This document shows positions 54,140-64,000 of a stretch of 64,000 bases of DNA, piece by piece; positions within the stretch are counted from its first letter, which is position 1; every line of letters begins with the position of its first letter. The position numbers and the translations under genes are program-made. Below the pieces are notes generated by a model. It searched no databases. It saw nothing but the letters and a program-made list of their open reading frames with translations, and was not told the origin of the DNA. Origin of the DNA: an uncultured Thalassotalea sp. (GTDB taxonomy: Bacteria; Pseudomonadota; Gammaproteobacteria; Enterobacterales; Alteromonadaceae); NCBI GenBank assembly GCA_947502355.1, contig CANMZP010000017.1, positions 1 through 64,000 on the forward strand. Direction: 5' to 3'.

Positions 54140-55024
54140 ATGACGTGCACAAAAGGGATTATCCTAGCAGGCGGAACTGGCTCAAGGCTATTTCCAATCA
54201 CTAAAGGTGTTTCAAAACAACTTTTGCCAATCTACGATAAGCCAATGATTTATTATCCATTATCGGTGTTAATGCTCGCAGGCATAAAAGACATTCTTAT
54301 AATTACCACTCCAGAAGACAAAGAAGCCTTTATACGATTATTGGGAGATGGTAACAACTTAGGAATAAACATTACTTTTGCTGTTCAACTAAAACCTGAA
54401 GGTATTGCCCAAGCATTTATCATTGCTGAAGACTTTATTGGACAAGATAACGTTTGCCTGATCTTGGGGGATAATATTTTCTATGGCCAGTCCTTTACCA
54501 ATACACTTAAGAATGCCGCAGAGCGCAAAAATGGTGCTACAGTGTTCGGTTACCAAGTAAAAGATCCAGAAAGGTTTGGAGTAATTGAATTTGATCAAAG
54601 CTTAAAAGCCATTTCTATTGAAGAAAAACCAAACAAACCAAAATCTGATTACGCGGTTACCGGATTATATTTTTACGATAATAAGGTTGTGGAAATGGCC
54701 AAGCAAATTTCTCATTCTGCCAGAGGTGAACTTGAAATTACCACCATTAATGAGATGTATTTAAATGCCGGTAGTTTAAATGTTGAACTTTTAGGGAGAG
54801 GATTTGCATGGCTTGATACTGGGACTCATGAAAGCTTACATAAAGCTTCGTCATTCGTACAAACGGTTGAGCACGTACAAGGGTTAAAAATAGCCTGTAT
54901 TGAAGAAGTAGCCTGGCGTAAAGGCTGGATAAATGATAAAGCATTACGAGAAATAGGGCATAGTATGGACAACAATGACTATGGTTCGTATTTAAAAAGA
55001 TTAATAGATAATAACCAAGAATAA
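54140..55024 (+). CDS. rmlA: Glucose-1-phosphate thymidylyltransferase RmlA
   Basis: A 294-aa nucleotidyltransferase. The [36 protein letters not shown] signature is complete, and LGDNIFYG provides the metal ligand. It forms dTDP-glucose, feeding RmlB. AAAGGAATGTATTA precedes the ATG. Confidence 0.97.
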   Translation: MTCTKGIILAGGTGSRLFPITKGVSKQLLPIYDKPMIYYPLSVLMLAGIKDILIITTPEDKEAFIRLLGDGNNLGINITFAVQLKPEGIAQAFIIAEDFIGQDNVCLILGDNIFYGQSFTNTLKNAAERKNGATVFGYQVKDPERFGVIEFDQSLKAISIEEKPNKPKSDYAVTGLYFYDNKVVEMAKQISHSARGELEITTINEMYLNAGSLNVELLGRGFAWLDTGTHESLHKASSFVQTVEHVQGLKIACIEEVAWRKGWINDKALREIGHSMDNNDYGSYLKRLIDNNQE

Positions 55025-55032
55025 CAACAGAA

Positions 55033-55923
55033 ATGAAAATCCTCATCACCGGATGCAATGGCCAGGTAGGTAAAAGCTTATCAAGCTTGTTAAAACACAG
55101 AAACGATATTGAAACTATTCTGTTTGAAAAAGCTTCCTTGGACATTACAAATAAAGACGAGGTTTATAAGCAAGTCCTCGCCCACAAACCTGATTTTATC
55201 ATTAATGCCGCGGCTTATACGAAAGTAGACGAGGCTGAAATAGAAATTGATTTATGCCATCGAGTAAATCATTTAGGTGCCAAGAATCTAGCTCTAGCGG
55301 CTGCAGCAAATAATGCCACATTGCTACACATTTCAACAGACTATATATTTGATGGTAAAAAGCCAATAGGCGAAGAATACACAGAATCCAATAAGCCCAC
55401 CCCAATCAACATCTATGGGCAAAGCAAATTAGCAGGTGAACTTGCAATCAAAGAACATTGCTCAAACTATGTTATTTTAAGAACCTCTTGGGTGTTTTCT
55501 GAATACGGCCCCAATTTTGTAAAAACGATGCTGAGCTTAAGTCAATTGGGAAAAATCAATGTGGTGACTGACCAATTTGGTGGCCCTACTTATGCAGGGG
55601 ATATTGCAAATACTCTACTAAAAATTACAGAAATAATGCATTCAAACGCCAAAAACCGTCAAAAATATGTAGGTACTTACCATTATTCAGGCTTCCCTAA
55701 TGTCAGTTGGTTTGAATTTGCCAAAAATATTTTTGAGCAGGCAAAACGTTCTCATCTTATCTCTACCTCGCCGAAAATAAACAAAATCAGTCAAAGTCAC
55801 TACCGGACACCAGCTCAAAGGCCAACAAATTCTCAATTAAATTGCCAAAAGTTGGCAAAAGTATTTAATATACCTCAAAGTAACTGGCAATCCGCTCTTA
55901 AACACATAATTGAAATTAAATGA
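55033..55923 (+). CDS. rmlD: dTDP-4-dehydrorhamnose reductase RmlD
   Basis: A 296-aa SDR reductase with ITGCNGQVGKSLSSLL, STDYIFDG, YGQSKLAGE and ILRTSWVFSEYG. It catalyses the last step to dTDP-L-rhamnose. It starts 8 bp after rmlA and overlaps rmlC by 4 bp. Confidence 0.96.
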   Translation: MKILITGCNGQVGKSLSSLLKHRNDIETILFEKASLDITNKDEVYKQVLAHKPDFIINAAAYTKVDEAEIEIDLCHRVNHLGAKNLALAAAANNATLLHISTDYIFDGKKPIGEEYTESNKPTPINIYGQSKLAGELAIKEHCSNYVILRTSWVFSEYGPNFVKTMLSLSQLGKINVVTDQFGGPTYAGDIANTLLKITEIMHSNAKNRQKYVGTYHYSGFPNVSWFEFAKNIFEQAKRSHLISTSPKINKISQSHYRTPAQRPTNSQLNCQKLAKVFNIPQSNWQSALKHIIEIK

Positions 55924-56465
55924 AAGTAATTGAAACCAAAATCCCCGATGTAAAAATTATCGAGCCACAAGTATTTGAAGATGACCGTGGCTTTTTTATG
56001 GAAACTTGGCAACAGAAAAACTTTGAACAACAGGTAAGCAAAAAGCCAACCATTTTTGTGCAAGACAACTACTCCAAATCAAAAAAAGGAACATTAAGAG
56101 GCTTACATTATCAAACAGAAAATACACAAGGAAAGTTAGTCAGGGTAATAAAAGGCGAGGTATTTGACGTGGCAGTGGATGTTAGAAGGGACTCACCAAC
56201 ATTAGGACAGTGGGTAGGTGTCTATTTATCGGCAGAAAACAGAAGGCAATTATGGATTCCTAAAGGGTTTGCACATGGCTTTTTTGTGACGAGTGAAGAA
56301 GCAGAGTTTACCTACAAATGCACAGATTATTACAACCCCAAGAGTGAAGTAACAATTAATTGGAACGATCCAACGATAGCCATTAACTGGCCTTTAAACA
56401 CCCTACCTCACCTTTCAAATAAAGACATTAACGGTTTAGGTTTTGATAAAGCATTGAAACTATAG
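55920..56465 (+). CDS. rmlC: dTDP-4-dehydrorhamnose 3,5-epimerase RmlC
   Basis: A 181-aa cupin epimerase. Visible motifs are DDRGFFMETW, VQDNYSKSKKGTLRGLHYQ (catalytic His) and IPKGFAHGF, the usual length. It closes the rhamnose operon. Confidence 0.96.
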   Translation: MKVIETKIPDVKIIEPQVFEDDRGFFMETWQQKNFEQQVSKKPTIFVQDNYSKSKKGTLRGLHYQTENTQGKLVRVIKGEVFDVAVDVRRDSPTLGQWVGVYLSAENRRQLWIPKGFAHGFFVTSEEAEFTYKCTDYYNPKSEVTINWNDPTIAINWPLNTLPHLSNKDINGLGFDKALKL

Positions 56466-56768
56466 ATTTTTTCTATTTCGTATTGAACAATATATGGGTA
56501 AAAGAGGGCATTACCTGAATGGCAGGTATTTCATAATAATAAAAGTAGGATGAATGCCAATAAATCCGGTGCTCATTCACTGTAGCTGAAAAGCAGTAAA
56601 AAATGGCATCATAGGGTATTACCGAAGGGTTTTATTCACCTTATGATTAATGGATTCAAATTAAAAGCTTAGTTTAGGTATTTCAATAATAATAAAACAT
56701 TCTTTATGGTATAACACACATAAAAAGAAGGTGATTTTTTACCTTCTTAATAAAAAATACAAGTACGA
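56466..56768. other. 303-bp convergent gap
   Basis: Between rmlC and the wzi-like gene; it holds the terminator at 56725-56748 and no other recognisable feature. Confidence 0.5.
56725..56748. terminator. Terminator between rmlC and the wzi-like gene
   Basis: AAGAAGGT / ACCTTCTT form an 8-bp stem with an 8-nt loop; a T-run follows on the minus strand, terminating the Wzi gene transcript. Confidence 0.8.
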
Positions 56769-58313
56769 CTAAAGATTGTAATGTAAGTTGAAATATATAT
56801 TCGGTGAAAAGTCAGAACTAAATTCGTCATCTTGGAATGTTGAATAATCTAAGTTGCCACCCATTGTGAATTTGAATCGACCATGATGTTTTTGATACTT
56901 TAATGATAACGAAATCACTTCTTCTGCGATTTTAGTAACTGTATTCCCCATATCTGGGTCGTTGGGATATCTATCAGAATTGTCATTATTTAAGTCTAAA
57001 TACTTTGCTTTAAATTCCCAACTGTCTAACCCATTTAATTGAGATACCATTCCAAAAACCAAGGTTTCTGCATCATTTTCGTATGCGCTACCTAATACAC
57101 GTCCTTGGTAACGCATACCTGTTTTATAGATATGATGTTCATAATAACAATTACCGGTGCCAACTCCTGAACCATCACCGGCATTAACCCCGTCAGAGCA
57201 GTCGGCAAACGTATCCGTATATTCAATATAAGTTAACCAGTTTCGATTAAATAAGTCTAAACGTGATTCAATACCATACATATACCTTTCTTCACCAAAG
57301 ATACTTAATCCACCTTTACGGTCTCCATCTTCTGCGATCATCTGCATATGTACCGCTAAAGGAAAATTAAAGTGATTAAAACTGTATCTAAAATCATATC
57401 CCGCAAGTTGGTTACCGGGTTCTTTTCCGGCATTACATTCTTCAATACTAGGGCCAACGCCACCACAATTGTCTTCACCTTTTAATACATGCCAAAACGT
57501 TGATAAATCGCTTGGGCGGCCATCGCCATTCCATTGTGCTAACCTAGTTAAGCCCACCTCTAAATTTTGAGTTGGTTTAAAGTTTAATCTAAACGTCCAC
57601 AACCATGTATTGGGAACTTCTCTCTCTTCTTCAAACTGCCCCATAGAGGTGGTTAAATTCCACGGAATTTGTATTTCATTAAAAAATGGCATAACAAAAG
57701 CTTGTGATGATTTTCTTGTTAACGCAATGCTTGGTAAAGGGCGAGCATTATTGGTTAGCGCTAAGTTTGTATCAAGACCTGGACCGTACCATCTATCCTG
57801 CTGGCCAACAGATACAACCCAATTTCCTAAAAAGCCAGCTAGGTAGGAGCCATCAGCTCTTACGTTTTTGCTTCTGCGATCATCTTCACTCACACTAGGT
57901 GAGAATTTAACCGCCCAATTATCGCCCATGTACGAAAAGTTAGCCTTAGTAAAACTACCTTCTCGGTTTTCATTACCAAAACTGACAAAACGGCTTTCAT
58001 CGGTCGCAATATTCATTTCTATCGATTGAGCATTTTTCTTGGAACGCAGGTATTGCTGTCTTACATGCCAATAGGCATTTTCACTTTCATCAGATAGTTT
58101 CGTTTCATCAATACGATTAATAGCAGGTACAACGTCAGCCCACATTAATGGGTATGTTGTAAGTGGAATATTAATATGTCCTTGATCTGCTAATAATTGC
58201 AGATCTGCGCGAAGAAACACATTAGAAGTATCAATAAACGGCTCGGCCTTACTTACAAAGGGAAGAAGCGCTAATGATGATATAAACAATGGAACTAAAA
58301 AAGGATTTCGCAT
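56769..58313 (-). CDS. Wzi-family outer-membrane capsule assembly protein
   Basis: A 514-aa protein starting MRNPFLVPLFISSLALLPFVSKAEP, a signal peptide with cleavage near SKA. The rest matches the capsule assembly Wzi family (FLRADLQLLADQGHINIPLTTYP, SVGQQDRWYGPGL, YEHHIYKTGMRYQGR) and ends in an aromatic beta-strand. Wzi anchors capsule or helps surface assembly in the outer membrane. I use 58313 because the longer frame to 58388 runs through the terminator hairpin of the upstream gene and puts extra hydrophobic sequence before the signal peptide. Confidence 0.85.
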   Translation of the reverse strand: MRNPFLVPLFISSLALLPFVSKAEPFIDTSNVFLRADLQLLADQGHINIPLTTYPLMWADVVPAINRIDETKLSDESENAYWHVRQQYLRSKKNAQSIEMNIATDESRFVSFGNENREGSFTKANFSYMGDNWAVKFSPSVSEDDRRSKNVRADGSYLAGFLGNWVVSVGQQDRWYGPGLDTNLALTNNARPLPSIALTRKSSQAFVMPFFNEIQIPWNLTTSMGQFEEEREVPNTWLWTFRLNFKPTQNLEVGLTRLAQWNGDGRPSDLSTFWHVLKGEDNCGGVGPSIEECNAGKEPGNQLAGYDFRYSFNHFNFPLAVHMQMIAEDGDRKGGLSIFGEERYMYGIESRLDLFNRNWLTYIEYTDTFADCSDGVNAGDGSGVGTGNCYYEHHIYKTGMRYQGRVLGSAYENDAETLVFGMVSQLNGLDSWEFKAKYLDLNNDNSDRYPNDPDMGNTVTKIAEEVISLSLKYQKHHGRFKFTMGGNLDYSTFQDDEFSSDFSPNIYFNLHYNL

Positions 58314-58353
58314 AACAAATAATAAAAACAATTTAAAAGAAAGATAAAAGAGC

Positions 58354-58384
58354 AAAAAAACAAAGAGCCTTAATAGACTCTTTG
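58354..58384 (-). terminator. Terminator downstream of wecA
   Basis: CAAAGAG / CTCTTTG (minus strand) flank a 10-nt loop and are followed by seven T. It lies between wecA and the wzi-like gene on the same strand. Confidence 0.85.
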
Positions 58385-58431
58385 ACATTTAAATTAAAAA
58401 CCAACAAATGGTTATGTATCAACTTTACGAT

Positions 58432-59517
58432 TTAGGAGTTCGAAGTAACTGAACTAGTTTTTTCTAATTTTTTTTTATCTTTCAGCTTCCTAAAGTATTT
58501 AGTGATAACCCATACATTTGTTAATGCTTGATTGTAGGCAACAAAAAATAACAAGAAGATAGCGAACATAACCGACTCAGGGATCATCATAACTTCACCC
58601 GCCATACCAAAAACAGCACATAAAATGGCGAACGAGCAAATAAAGGCCAAGGTTTGTCGTGGAGTATAGCCAATTCTTAAAAAGATATGATGTAAGTGTT
58701 CTCTATCCGGCCTAAATGGTGAAACACCTCTTTTTATTCTTCGCAGCATAATAGAAGCCATATCAACCAGTGGAATAGCAATAAACCATAATACGGTTAC
58801 TGGGCGAATAAATTTATCATTGGTTTGAGTCGCGGTAAGAATTAACCAAATTACGGTAAAACCTATCACCATACTACCGGCATCCCCCATAAAAACTTTC
58901 CGAGTTCGGCCAAATACACCTAGGTTAAATAAAATATAAGGCAGAAGTGAAATTGAAAGAATTAAGCAAAAGTAGCTTAACTGTATGTTTCCACTTAAGT
59001 ACAAGGCTCCACCTAGGGAAGCAAAGCTGGTAAGTGCCAAACCACCTAAAAGCCCGTCAATACCATCAACCATGTTAAAGGCATTAATGGCACCAATTAC
59101 GGCAAAAACAGTGATGACATAACTCATCCAATCAAGATTTAATTTGCCTAAGCCAAAAATGTTTCCTAAGTAATGTAAATCTAAGCCCGCAAACTTAATC
59201 ATGGCAAACGATAAGCCTGCTTGAACAAGTAACCGTATTTTGAAACTAATATCGTATTTATCATCGAGCGCCCCAATGATAAGCAACGTACAAATACTGC
59301 CACAAAAGACATATCCAGTCATAGATAGATCTCTTTGGGCAAAAATAAAGATAATTAAAGTAATCCCAATAGAAAGCCCACCAACAAGAGGAATGGCTCC
59401 TTCGTGATGCTTTCTTTCATTAGGTTTATCTACTAACCCAATATGTCTTGATAGTTTTCTCAAGACATACAGAGTAACCCACGATATTGAAAATACAGAT
59501 ACTAGTTCGTTAAACAT
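58432..59517 (-). CDS. wecA: Undecaprenyl-phosphate GlcNAc-1-phosphate transferase WecA
   Basis: A 361-aa polytopic phosphoglycosyltransferase with about 11 membrane helices. It has the cofactor/substrate motifs IGALDDKYD, NAFNMVDGIDGLLGG, FMGDAGS and the cytoplasmic HxxH-type loop RPDREHLHHIF. It initiates glycan assembly by loading GlcNAc-1-P on undecaprenyl phosphate. It is a second, unrelated initiating enzyme in this locus besides the small PglC-type one. Confidence 0.93.
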   Translation of the reverse strand: MFNELVSVFSISWVTLYVLRKLSRHIGLVDKPNERKHHEGAIPLVGGLSIGITLIIFIFAQRDLSMTGYVFCGSICTLLIIGALDDKYDISFKIRLLVQAGLSFAMIKFAGLDLHYLGNIFGLGKLNLDWMSYVITVFAVIGAINAFNMVDGIDGLLGGLALTSFASLGGALYLSGNIQLSYFCLILSISLLPYILFNLGVFGRTRKVFMGDAGSMVIGFTVIWLILTATQTNDKFIRPVTVLWFIAIPLVDMASIMLRRIKRGVSPFRPDREHLHHIFLRIGYTPRQTLAFICSFAILCAVFGMAGEVMMIPESVMFAIFLLFFVAYNQALTNVWVITKYFRKLKDKKKLEKTSSVTSNS

Positions 59518-59528
59518 AAAAAATCCTT

Positions 59529-60695
59529 TTAATCAGAACCGAAAAGGTCTCTAGTATATACTTTTGATTCAACATCGAGAAGATCTTCTGACATTCTATT
59601 TGAAACTATTACATCGGATAGCTGCTTAAACTCATTCACATCTTTTATTACTTTTGAATGGAAAAACTCTTCTTCAGATAAAACTGGTTCATAAACAACC
59701 ACTTCAACCCCTTTAGCTTTTATCCGTTTCATGATGCCCTGAATACTTGAAGCCCTAAAATTGTCAGAGCCAGATTTCATAATCAATCGATAAATACCAA
59801 CTACTTTTGGCTTTCTGGCTAAAATAGAATCTGCAACAAAATCTTTTCGAGTTCGATTCGCATCAACAATTGCACCAATAATATTATTTGGCACATCAGC
59901 ATAGTTTGCGAGTAATTGCTTAGTATCTTTTGGTAAGCAATAGCCCCCATAACCAAATGAAGGGTTATTATAATGTGTACCAATACGAGGATCTAAGCTT
60001 ACACCTTCTATAATGTGTTTTGTATCTAAGCCATGTACTTCAGCATAAGAGTCTAATTCATTAAAGTAGGAGACTCGTAAAGCAAGATAAGTATTAGAAA
60101 ACAACTTAACAGCTTCGGCTTCTGTTGAGCGAACAAACAATACATCTATATTTTCTTTAATTGCGCCTTGTACTAATAAATTTGCAAACGTTTCAGCACG
60201 CTTCGACTGTTCGCCGATGATAATCCGAGATGGATGAAGGTTATCATATAAAGCTTTCCCCTCTCTTAAAAACTCAGGTGAAAAAATAATATTTTCATTA
60301 CCTAGCTCTTCTCGTATACGCGCTGTATAACCAACCGGGACAGTAGATTTAATAATCATAACTGCGTCAGGATTAATTGCCATAACGTCTTTAATTACGG
60401 CTTCAACAGAGCTTGTATTGAAGTAATTTGTTTCGGGATCATAATCCGTAGGTGTTGCTATAACAACATAATCAGCATCTGTGTAAGCTAAATTTTTATC
60501 TATGGTTGCTTTAAAATTTAACTCTTTTTGCTCAAGAAATTCTGTAATTTCAGAATCTACAATTGGTGATTTACCAGAGTTAAGTAAATCAACTTTCTCG
60601 TTAACAATATCAACGGCAACTACATCATTGTACTGCGCTAATAACATTGCATTCGATAGACCTACGTAGCCGGTACCGGCTATAGCAATTTTCAT
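59529..60695 (-). CDS. ugd: UDP-glucose 6-dehydrogenase Ugd
   Basis: A 388-aa NAD-dependent enzyme, the same length as E. coli Ugd. It shows [33 protein letters not shown] and the catalytic Cys in [15 protein letters not shown]. It produces UDP-glucuronate, usually for capsule or LPS. It lies between manB and wecA in the minus-strand run. Confidence 0.95.
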   Translation of the reverse strand: MKIAIAGTGYVGLSNAMLLAQYNDVVAVDIVNEKVDLLNSGKSPIVDSEITEFLEQKELNFKATIDKNLAYTDADYVVIATPTDYDPETNYFNTSSVEAVIKDVMAINPDAVMIIKSTVPVGYTARIREELGNENIIFSPEFLREGKALYDNLHPSRIIIGEQSKRAETFANLLVQGAIKENIDVLFVRSTEAEAVKLFSNTYLALRVSYFNELDSYAEVHGLDTKHIIEGVSLDPRIGTHYNNPSFGYGGYCLPKDTKQLLANYADVPNNIIGAIVDANRTRKDFVADSILARKPKVVGIYRLIMKSGSDNFRASSIQGIMKRIKAKGVEVVVYEPVLSEEEFFHSKVIKDVNEFKQLSDVIVSNRMSEDLLDVESKVYTRDLFGSD

Positions 60696-60742
60696 ATTCT
60701 ATTCCATTCACAAAAAAAGAGGCTTATACGCCCCTCTGAAGG

Positions 60743-62173
60743 CTAACTTTGGGATAATGTCTGCAATTTGTGCAGAGCTAAATCAACGCAGTACTGAGCG
60801 TCAGCAACATTGTCTGCCTCAGCATAACAGCGAAGTTCAGGTGCATTTCCTGAAGGCCGCAAATGTACTATGCGACCATCATTAAGAGACATGCGCAGCC
60901 CATCGGTTGTATCAACATTGTTAAGTTCAGCATTGACAAAACCCAAATCAGTCAATAATGCCCCAGGTGTCTGTTTGCCTTGGCTTAAAATTGCATGACT
61001 GCGTTCGGTGGAAAAATTTTTAATGCGGTCGCTCGCAGTAAAACGCTTTGGGAGCTCAGTCACTAAATATGATATGGAGCTATTTTTCGCTAAGGCCATT
61101 AACATAATAGCCGGCAGCACGGCATCTCGGGTTGGCAATGCTTTCAATACTTGCCCATTTATAACTACATCACTACCGAGTAAAAAACCACCATTGGCTT
61201 CAAAGCCTGCAATGGCAGAAAAATCAGTCGCCAAAGCTTCAAACTCAGCAATGACATAAGGTGAGCCAATGCGCGTTCGAGAAACATGTTTAAACTTATT
61301 ACTTTGCTCAACTGCAGTGTTACAACTTACCGGAATGGCTAACGCTTCAATCTCAAGCGCTTCGGCAGCCAAGAGCCCAAGTATATCACCACGAAGCCAG
61401 TCACCTTGCTCATCAGCTACCAGCGGCCTGTCTCCATCACCATCGGTAGAGAAAATTGCATCAAACTTATGCTCGGCTGACCAGACTCTTGCTTTGGTTT
61501 TGTCCTCATCAGATACAGCTTCCGTATCAATAGGTACAAACTTATCACTGCGTTCAAGCGAAAGAACTTCTGCCCCCAACGATTCAAAAAGTTGCGTATA
61601 TAAATCACGACCAGCACTGGAATGCTCATAAATACCTATGCGTTTACCGGCTAACAACGTACTTTCAAAAAGAGAAGTGTAACGCGCTACATATTGATCG
61701 CAAGCTCTACTTTCAGCGCTAAGCTCTGGCAACTCGTTTAACTCAGTAAACTCAGCCTGAGCTGCAATAATTTCTCGTTCGTCAGCTTTGGTAATTTCGC
61801 CATCGGGGCGATAGAATTTTAAGCCATTGCGATCAAAAGGAATATGGCTGCCGGTAATCATAATACAAGGAATATTATCCTGCATGGCTGAATAAGCTAA
61901 TGCGGGAGTAGGAATCACACCGTAATAAATTGGCTTAACTCCTGCCTGCTCACAAGCTGCTGCACATGCCATCGCCATCGCATAGCTACTTGGGCGATTG
62001 TCAATGGCAAGCGCTAAGGCTTCAAAATCAAATAAGTTTTTGGTAACATCAATAAAGGCGTGAGTGAAAGCCGCGCATACATCGGGTGTAAATTGAGTGA
62101 CTAAACCTCGGGCACCACTGGTACCAAAAGCAACGCTAGAATTACTAATAACGGCATCAGATTTAATATACAT
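60743..62173 (-). CDS. manB: Phosphomannomutase (ManB/CpsG-like)
   Basis: A 476-aa alpha-D-phosphohexomutase. It has [10 protein letters not shown] at the start, the phosphoserine loop [16 protein letters not shown] (Gly-Ser-His instead of the usual Ala-Ser-His), the metal loop [12 protein letters not shown], and the phosphate-binding [12 protein letters not shown]. With ManC it makes GDP-mannose. It follows the WecG-family gene by 5 bp. Confidence 0.9.
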   Translation of the reverse strand: MYIKSDAVISNSSVAFGTSGARGLVTQFTPDVCAAFTHAFIDVTKNLFDFEALALAIDNRPSSYAMAMACAAACEQAGVKPIYYGVIPTPALAYSAMQDNIPCIMITGSHIPFDRNGLKFYRPDGEITKADEREIIAAQAEFTELNELPELSAESRACDQYVARYTSLFESTLLAGKRIGIYEHSSAGRDLYTQLFESLGAEVLSLERSDKFVPIDTEAVSDEDKTKARVWSAEHKFDAIFSTDGDGDRPLVADEQGDWLRGDILGLLAAEALEIEALAIPVSCNTAVEQSNKFKHVSRTRIGSPYVIAEFEALATDFSAIAGFEANGGFLLGSDVVINGQVLKALPTRDAVLPAIMLMALAKNSSISYLVTELPKRFTASDRIKNFSTERSHAILSQGKQTPGALLTDLGFVNAELNNVDTTDGLRMSLNDGRIVHLRPSGNAPELRCYAEADNVADAQYCVDLALHKLQTLSQS

Positions 62174-62178
62174 TTGTA

Positions 62179-62937
62179 TTATTTGGCCTTTTTGTTTTTA
62201 ATTCGTGCAGAGATAGCAGCGAAAAAAATATCTTTTAAAAATATAGGGGCTGAAACGAAGTTTCTTTTCCATAGTCTCTTTGGCTCTCCAAGAAATCTGA
62301 CCAACCATTCTAGATGCAGTTTTAACCAAATTGATGAAGGTCGTTTAACGGTTCCTGCGTAAAAATCAAAAACAGCTCCGATACCTGAAAAAATTTTAGG
62401 GCTACAATACTTTGTTAATAGAGCAATTAACTTTTCTTGCTTCGGCGCAGTAAGCCCAACAAACACAACATCAGGGTTAAAGGCATTTATTGACTTTGCG
62501 AATTTTTCAATATCAGATTCTTCAAACTTCGCTTTAAAAGGAGGCGATAATGTACCGATTTTAACATCAGGATAATCAATTTTACCTCTTTGCTTTATCT
62601 TGTCTAAAACAATATCAGTTGACCCTAAGAAAAACACTTTTCCTGATTTTTTATCTAGTGCTTGCATTACTGCTTCGAAAAGGTCAAAGCCAGCTATTTT
62701 TTTTATTTTCACACCATGAATACACTTTGAGCCTAAAACAATTCCGCTGCCGTCAGGGATTAAGTAATCACTCAATTTCAGTGCTTGACGAAACTCGCTA
62801 TCAGATTTTTGCTCAACATAGGAGTGAGGATTTATCGTATTGATCACCAATGAGTTATCGGACAGTAATGCTCTGTCCACTAATTGTTTAGGATCTGAAC
62901 AATAAACGTCAAAATCCAGAATATTTATCACTTCCAT
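62179..62937 (-). CDS. WecG/TagA/CpsF family glycosyltransferase (GT26)
   Basis: A 252-aa GT26 enzyme with [46 protein letters not shown] and [43 protein letters not shown]. It adds the second sugar to a lipid-linked GlcNAc, as WecG does after WecA. Its start overlaps the manC stop as TAATG. Confidence 0.9.
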   Translation of the reverse strand: MEVINILDFDVYCSDPKQLVDRALLSDNSLVINTINPHSYVEQKSDSEFRQALKLSDYLIPDGSGIVLGSKCIHGVKIKKIAGFDLFEAVMQALDKKSGKVFFLGSTDIVLDKIKQRGKIDYPDVKIGTLSPPFKAKFEESDIEKFAKSINAFNPDVVFVGLTAPKQEKLIALLTKYCSPKIFSGIGAVFDFYAGTVKRPSSIWLKLHLEWLVRFLGEPKRLWKRNFVSAPIFLKDIFFAAISARIKNKKAK

Positions 62938-64000
62938 TAAGTTACTCTTCCATATAAGTCTTCAAATCGCACAATATCATCTTCACCAAGATATGAGCCT
63001 GATTGTACCTCAATTAATTCAAGCGGCATTTTGCCTGGATTTTCCAAAGCATGGACTACCCCAACCGGAATATAGGTCGATTCGTTTTCAGTAACTAATA
63101 GTGTTTTCTCGCCATTAGTTACTTTTGCAGTACCCGAAACCACAATCCAATGCTCGGCACGATGGTGATGCATTTGTACACTGAGCTTTGCTCCAGGTTT
63201 TACCGTAATCCGCTTCACTTGATAGCGATTACCATTATCGACAGAATCATACTTGCCCCAGGGCCGGTAAACTTCACGGTGTAGTTTAAACTCACTACGA
63301 TCCTTTGCTTTAAGCTGTTCTACGACCTTTTTAACATCTTGCACTTTGTCTTTATGGGCAACCATCACGGCATCTTTGGTATCGACAATAACAATGTCTT
63401 CAAGGCCAACTGTTGCAATTAATCGCTCACCACCGTGTGCGAGACAGTTTTTACTATCATACATAATCACATCACCTCGCATGGCGTTACCGTTATCGTC
63501 TTTTTCATCTACTTCCCAGAGTGCAGACCACGAACCAATGTCATTCCACCCAGCATCAAGTGGCACAACGACTGCGTCCTCAGTCTTTTCCATCACAGCG
63601 TAATCAATAGACTCTTCCGGACAAGCCAAAAATGCATCTTTATCAACGCGTACAAAATCATGATCTTTTTCTGTATGTCGTAATGAGGCTTCACAAGCTT
63701 CGGCAATATCCAATCGATGTTTTTTAAGTTCAGCTAAATAACGTGAGGCTCTAAATAAGAACATACCACTATTCCAATAAAAGGCGCCATCATCTACATA
63801 ACTTTGGGCCGTTTCAGTATCTGGCTTCTCAACAAACTGATTAACCTTAAATCCTTCACCAAAGACTTCGCCTCGCTGAATATAACCATAACCTGTATGA
63901 GCACTTTGCGGCACAATACCAAATGTTACCAGATTACCCTGCTCTGCTAATGGTATCGCTTGCTTAACGGCACGAACAAAAGCAACTTCGTTTTGAATAA
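62937..64000 (-). CDS. manC: Mannose-1-phosphate guanylyltransferase / mannose-6-phosphate isomerase ManC (partial)
   Basis: The window holds the C-terminal ~354 codons; the gene continues past the right edge in frame ([30 protein letters not shown]...). Present are the FVEKP motif, [13 protein letters not shown], and the type II isomerase cupin [24 protein letters not shown]. It closely parallels the broken copy at 39608-41013 and shows no frameshift in the visible part. Confidence 0.93.
   Translation of the reverse strand, partial: IQNEVAFVRAVKQAIPLAEQGNLVTFGIVPQSAHTGYGYIQRGEVFGEGFKVNQFVEKPDTETAQSYVDDGAFYWNSGMFLFRASRYLAELKKHRLDIAEACEASLRHTEKDHDFVRVDKDAFLACPEESIDYAVMEKTEDAVVVPLDAGWNDIGSWSALWEVDEKDDNGNAMRGDVIMYDSKNCLAHGGERLIATVGLEDIVIVDTKDAVMVAHKDKVQDVKKVVEQLKAKDRSEFKLHREVYRPWGKYDSVDNGNRYQVKRITVKPGAKLSVQMHHHRAEHWIVVSGTAKVTNGEKTLLVTENESTYIPVGVVHALENPGKMPLELIEVQSGSYLGEDDIVRFEDLYGRVT

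Noticed and set aside
58314-58388. N-terminal extension of the Wzi-like protein
   Set aside because: It runs through an intrinsic terminator and adds hydrophobic residues in front of a normal signal peptide.

Overview
The window looks like chromosomal DNA of a low-to-moderate GC marine gammaproteobacterium of the Alteromonadales, most like Colwelliaceae (Colwellia/Thalassotalea type). This is inferred from the gene content (complete his operon with a histidine leader peptide, YoaA, apt-dnaX-ybaB, a large surface-polysaccharide locus) and from the many short hairpin-rich intergenic repeats. No tRNA, rRNA or CRISPR array was seen.

Region 1 (1-10 kb): hairpin-rich tandem repeats, the helicase gene yoaA (minus strand), then a his attenuator leader and the complete hisGDCBHAFI(E) operon (plus strand). 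Region 2 (10-18.2 kb): an MFS transporter with a small His-rich partner, a very large beta-propeller/GGDEF/EAL sensor, and a divergent membrane TolB-like/TPR protein.

Region 3 (18.26-30.83 kb): a 12.6-kb integrative element inserted in the 3' end of ybaB. A 17-bp direct repeat (the last ybaB codons) bounds it, a 20-bp repeat lies just inside each end, and an integrase and a small HTH (excisionase-like) protein sit at the right end. Its cargo is an operon of two different reverse transcriptases (YVDD motif in both; resembling the dual-RT antiphage DRT3 organisation), preceded by a four-helix membrane protein and a fragment of a DUF2779 protein. A structured stretch follows the second RT. The element also carries an HNH nuclease, a winged-helix/nuclease-like protein, a RecA-like ATPase, a zinc-ribbon protein, several unknown genes and a strongly structured 120-nt segment ending in an intrinsic terminator. 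This is the most likely novel system in the window.

Region 4 (30.8-38 kb): ybaB, dnaX (with a canonical A AAA AAG frameshift site that would make the gamma subunit), apt, a stand-alone receiver protein, a Cys-rich EGKCG-repeat secreted protein resembling HvfA/bufferin copper-binding RiPP precursors but without its modifying enzymes nearby, and a Y1-transposase-like (RAYT) protein that has lost its metal-binding histidines.

Region 5 (38-64 kb): a surface-polysaccharide (O-antigen/capsule) locus. It holds galU, vanZ-like, a frameshifted manC copy, 78-bp tandem repeats, a WbpM-type dehydratase with a reductase and a small phosphoglycosyltransferase (probably QuiNAc/FucNAc initiation), four glycosyltransferases, a Wzx flippase, a dTDP-3-amino-3,6-dideoxyhexose module (FdtA/B plus acyltransferase), rmlBADC, a Wzi-like outer-membrane protein, wecA, ugd, manB, a wecG-like gene and a second manC running off the right edge. 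No Wzy polymerase or Wzz was recognised in the window.
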